64,000 nucleotides of DNA, from assembly GCA_051294375.1 (NCBI GenBank), contig CM119263.1:22594833-22658832 (forward strand), written 5' to 3'. The translations under genes were made by a program, and so were the position numbers. The DNA comes from Paraspadella gotoi (taxonomy: Eukaryota > Chaetognatha). A model generated the notes under the pieces. That model did no database searches, was not told where the DNA came from, and saw nothing but the letters and a program-made list of their open reading frames with translations. Position 1 is the stretch's first letter; the number at the start of each line of letters is the position of its first letter. This document shows, piece by piece, positions 63,380-64,000 of the stretch.

Positions 63380-63735
63380 GAGTGAATTAGGATTGTACCC
63401 ACGTAGGATTGCGCCGAGAAAATTGTGTCCACCGTATTGCGCCCACATATAATTGCACCCATAGTATTGCTCCCAACTAAGATTGGTCCCTCGTAATATT
63501 CCGCCAGCATAGTATTCCACCGAGGAGGATTCCGCCCACACAGGATTACGCCCTGAGAATTGCGCCTATACGATTTGGCCCATAGGATTGGGTCCAGGTA
63601 CGATTGGGCCAGCATACGGAGACGAATCCCATGTGGGCGGAATGCTATGGGTCTAATTGTATGTGAGCACAATGCTGCGTGGGTGCAATAATTGGGGCCC
63701 AATCTTATTGGCCCAATACTACGTCGGCGCAATCC
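63380..63735. repeat. Degenerate minisatellite that reverses orientation midway
   Basis: Left of about 63615 the units read ATTGCGCCCA(N)5-9 with a period near 17-18. To the right the complementary unit TGGGCGCAAT (with variants) is repeated. The whole block is therefore an imperfect inverted array with no coding constraint. Confidence 0.8.
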
Positions 63736-64000
63736 TGCCACCACCTGAGTGGACTCTTTATTATGTTCCATACACAGACAGGTACCCGTCTTGTTTTGAC
63801 AATTTTTTTTTCAGATTCCATCCTTTCATTTCACGGAACTTAAACTTTATCTCTCCCATTTAGCCGGATATTCCGATCGAAACCTGGTGCTATAGCATTT
63901 TCCTCGTTTTAACCATCGGCGTCGTCAAGGTCGTCGTTATCCTTTCGCATTAAAATAACCATCGTCGCTTCATCGATTTTCTTCACTCGGGCGAGGTTCA
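63736..64000. other. Unannotated right end
   Basis: No exon or repeat identified. GTCGTC/ATCGTC-rich DNA at the very end could be near an exon outside the window. Confidence 0.4.

Noticed and set aside
63364-63771. 135-codon minus-strand frame rich in repeated short motifs
   Set aside because: It is a translation of the inverted minisatellite, and its periodicity explains the lack of stops.

Overview
This window is nuclear DNA from a multicellular animal, most likely an arthropod. Genes are split into short exons with GT-AG (once GC-AG) introns. AT-rich intergenic DNA is packed with (GA)n/(CT)n microsatellites, foldback MITEs, tRNA-derived SINEs and a Ty3/gypsy remnant. The species is not identifiable from the sequence alone. 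The assembly has seven N gaps: three of 25 N (3941-3965, 5938-5962, 21055-21079) look like arbitrary contig joins; the others are 974 N (4402-5375), 332 N (5487-5818), 722 N (8881-9602) and 10 N (10798-10807).

Layout. (1) About 3.4-28.1 kb, minus strand: the N-terminal immunoglobulin part of a Dscam-family cell adhesion receptor, read right to left. At least eleven exons encode Ig1 to Ig8. The locus is damaged at assembly level. 11547-19138 is a second, indel-ridden copy of 21080-28762. The 5.4-6.8 kb stretch holds an inverted copy of an Ig8 exon and its intron. (2) 28.8-37.5 kb: gene-poor DNA with long (GA)n tracts, a foldback MITE and a decayed Ty3/gypsy fragment with a direct repeat at each end. 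(3) 37.48-38.59 kb: an inverted-repeat element carrying a nested MITE and a folded-back tRNA-Leu fragment. (4) 38.9-42.15 kb, plus strand: an unrecognised gene with nine in-phase exons, in which a three-exon block occurs twice. (5) 43754-52358, minus strand: a complete minibrain/DYRK1A orthologue with 18 coding exons and 1532 codons plus stop, in perfect phase throughout. It lies tail-to-tail with the unknown gene. (6) 53-64 kb: repeat-rich DNA with a second copy of the intronic TA-flanked MITE, several coding-like remnants of an unknown element, two SINEs, an 18-bp minisatellite family and an inverted minisatellite.

The two clear genes act in neural development in known animals: Dscam as a homophilic recognition receptor, and DYRK1A/minibrain as a dual-specificity kinase. 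Nothing here shows that they work together, and their proximity may be incidental. The most interesting biology is the unknown plus-strand gene with tandemly duplicated exon blocks, its GC-AG intron, the very long DYRK1A with an upstream ORF abutting its start codon, and the cluster of unidentified coding remnants at 54-59 kb.
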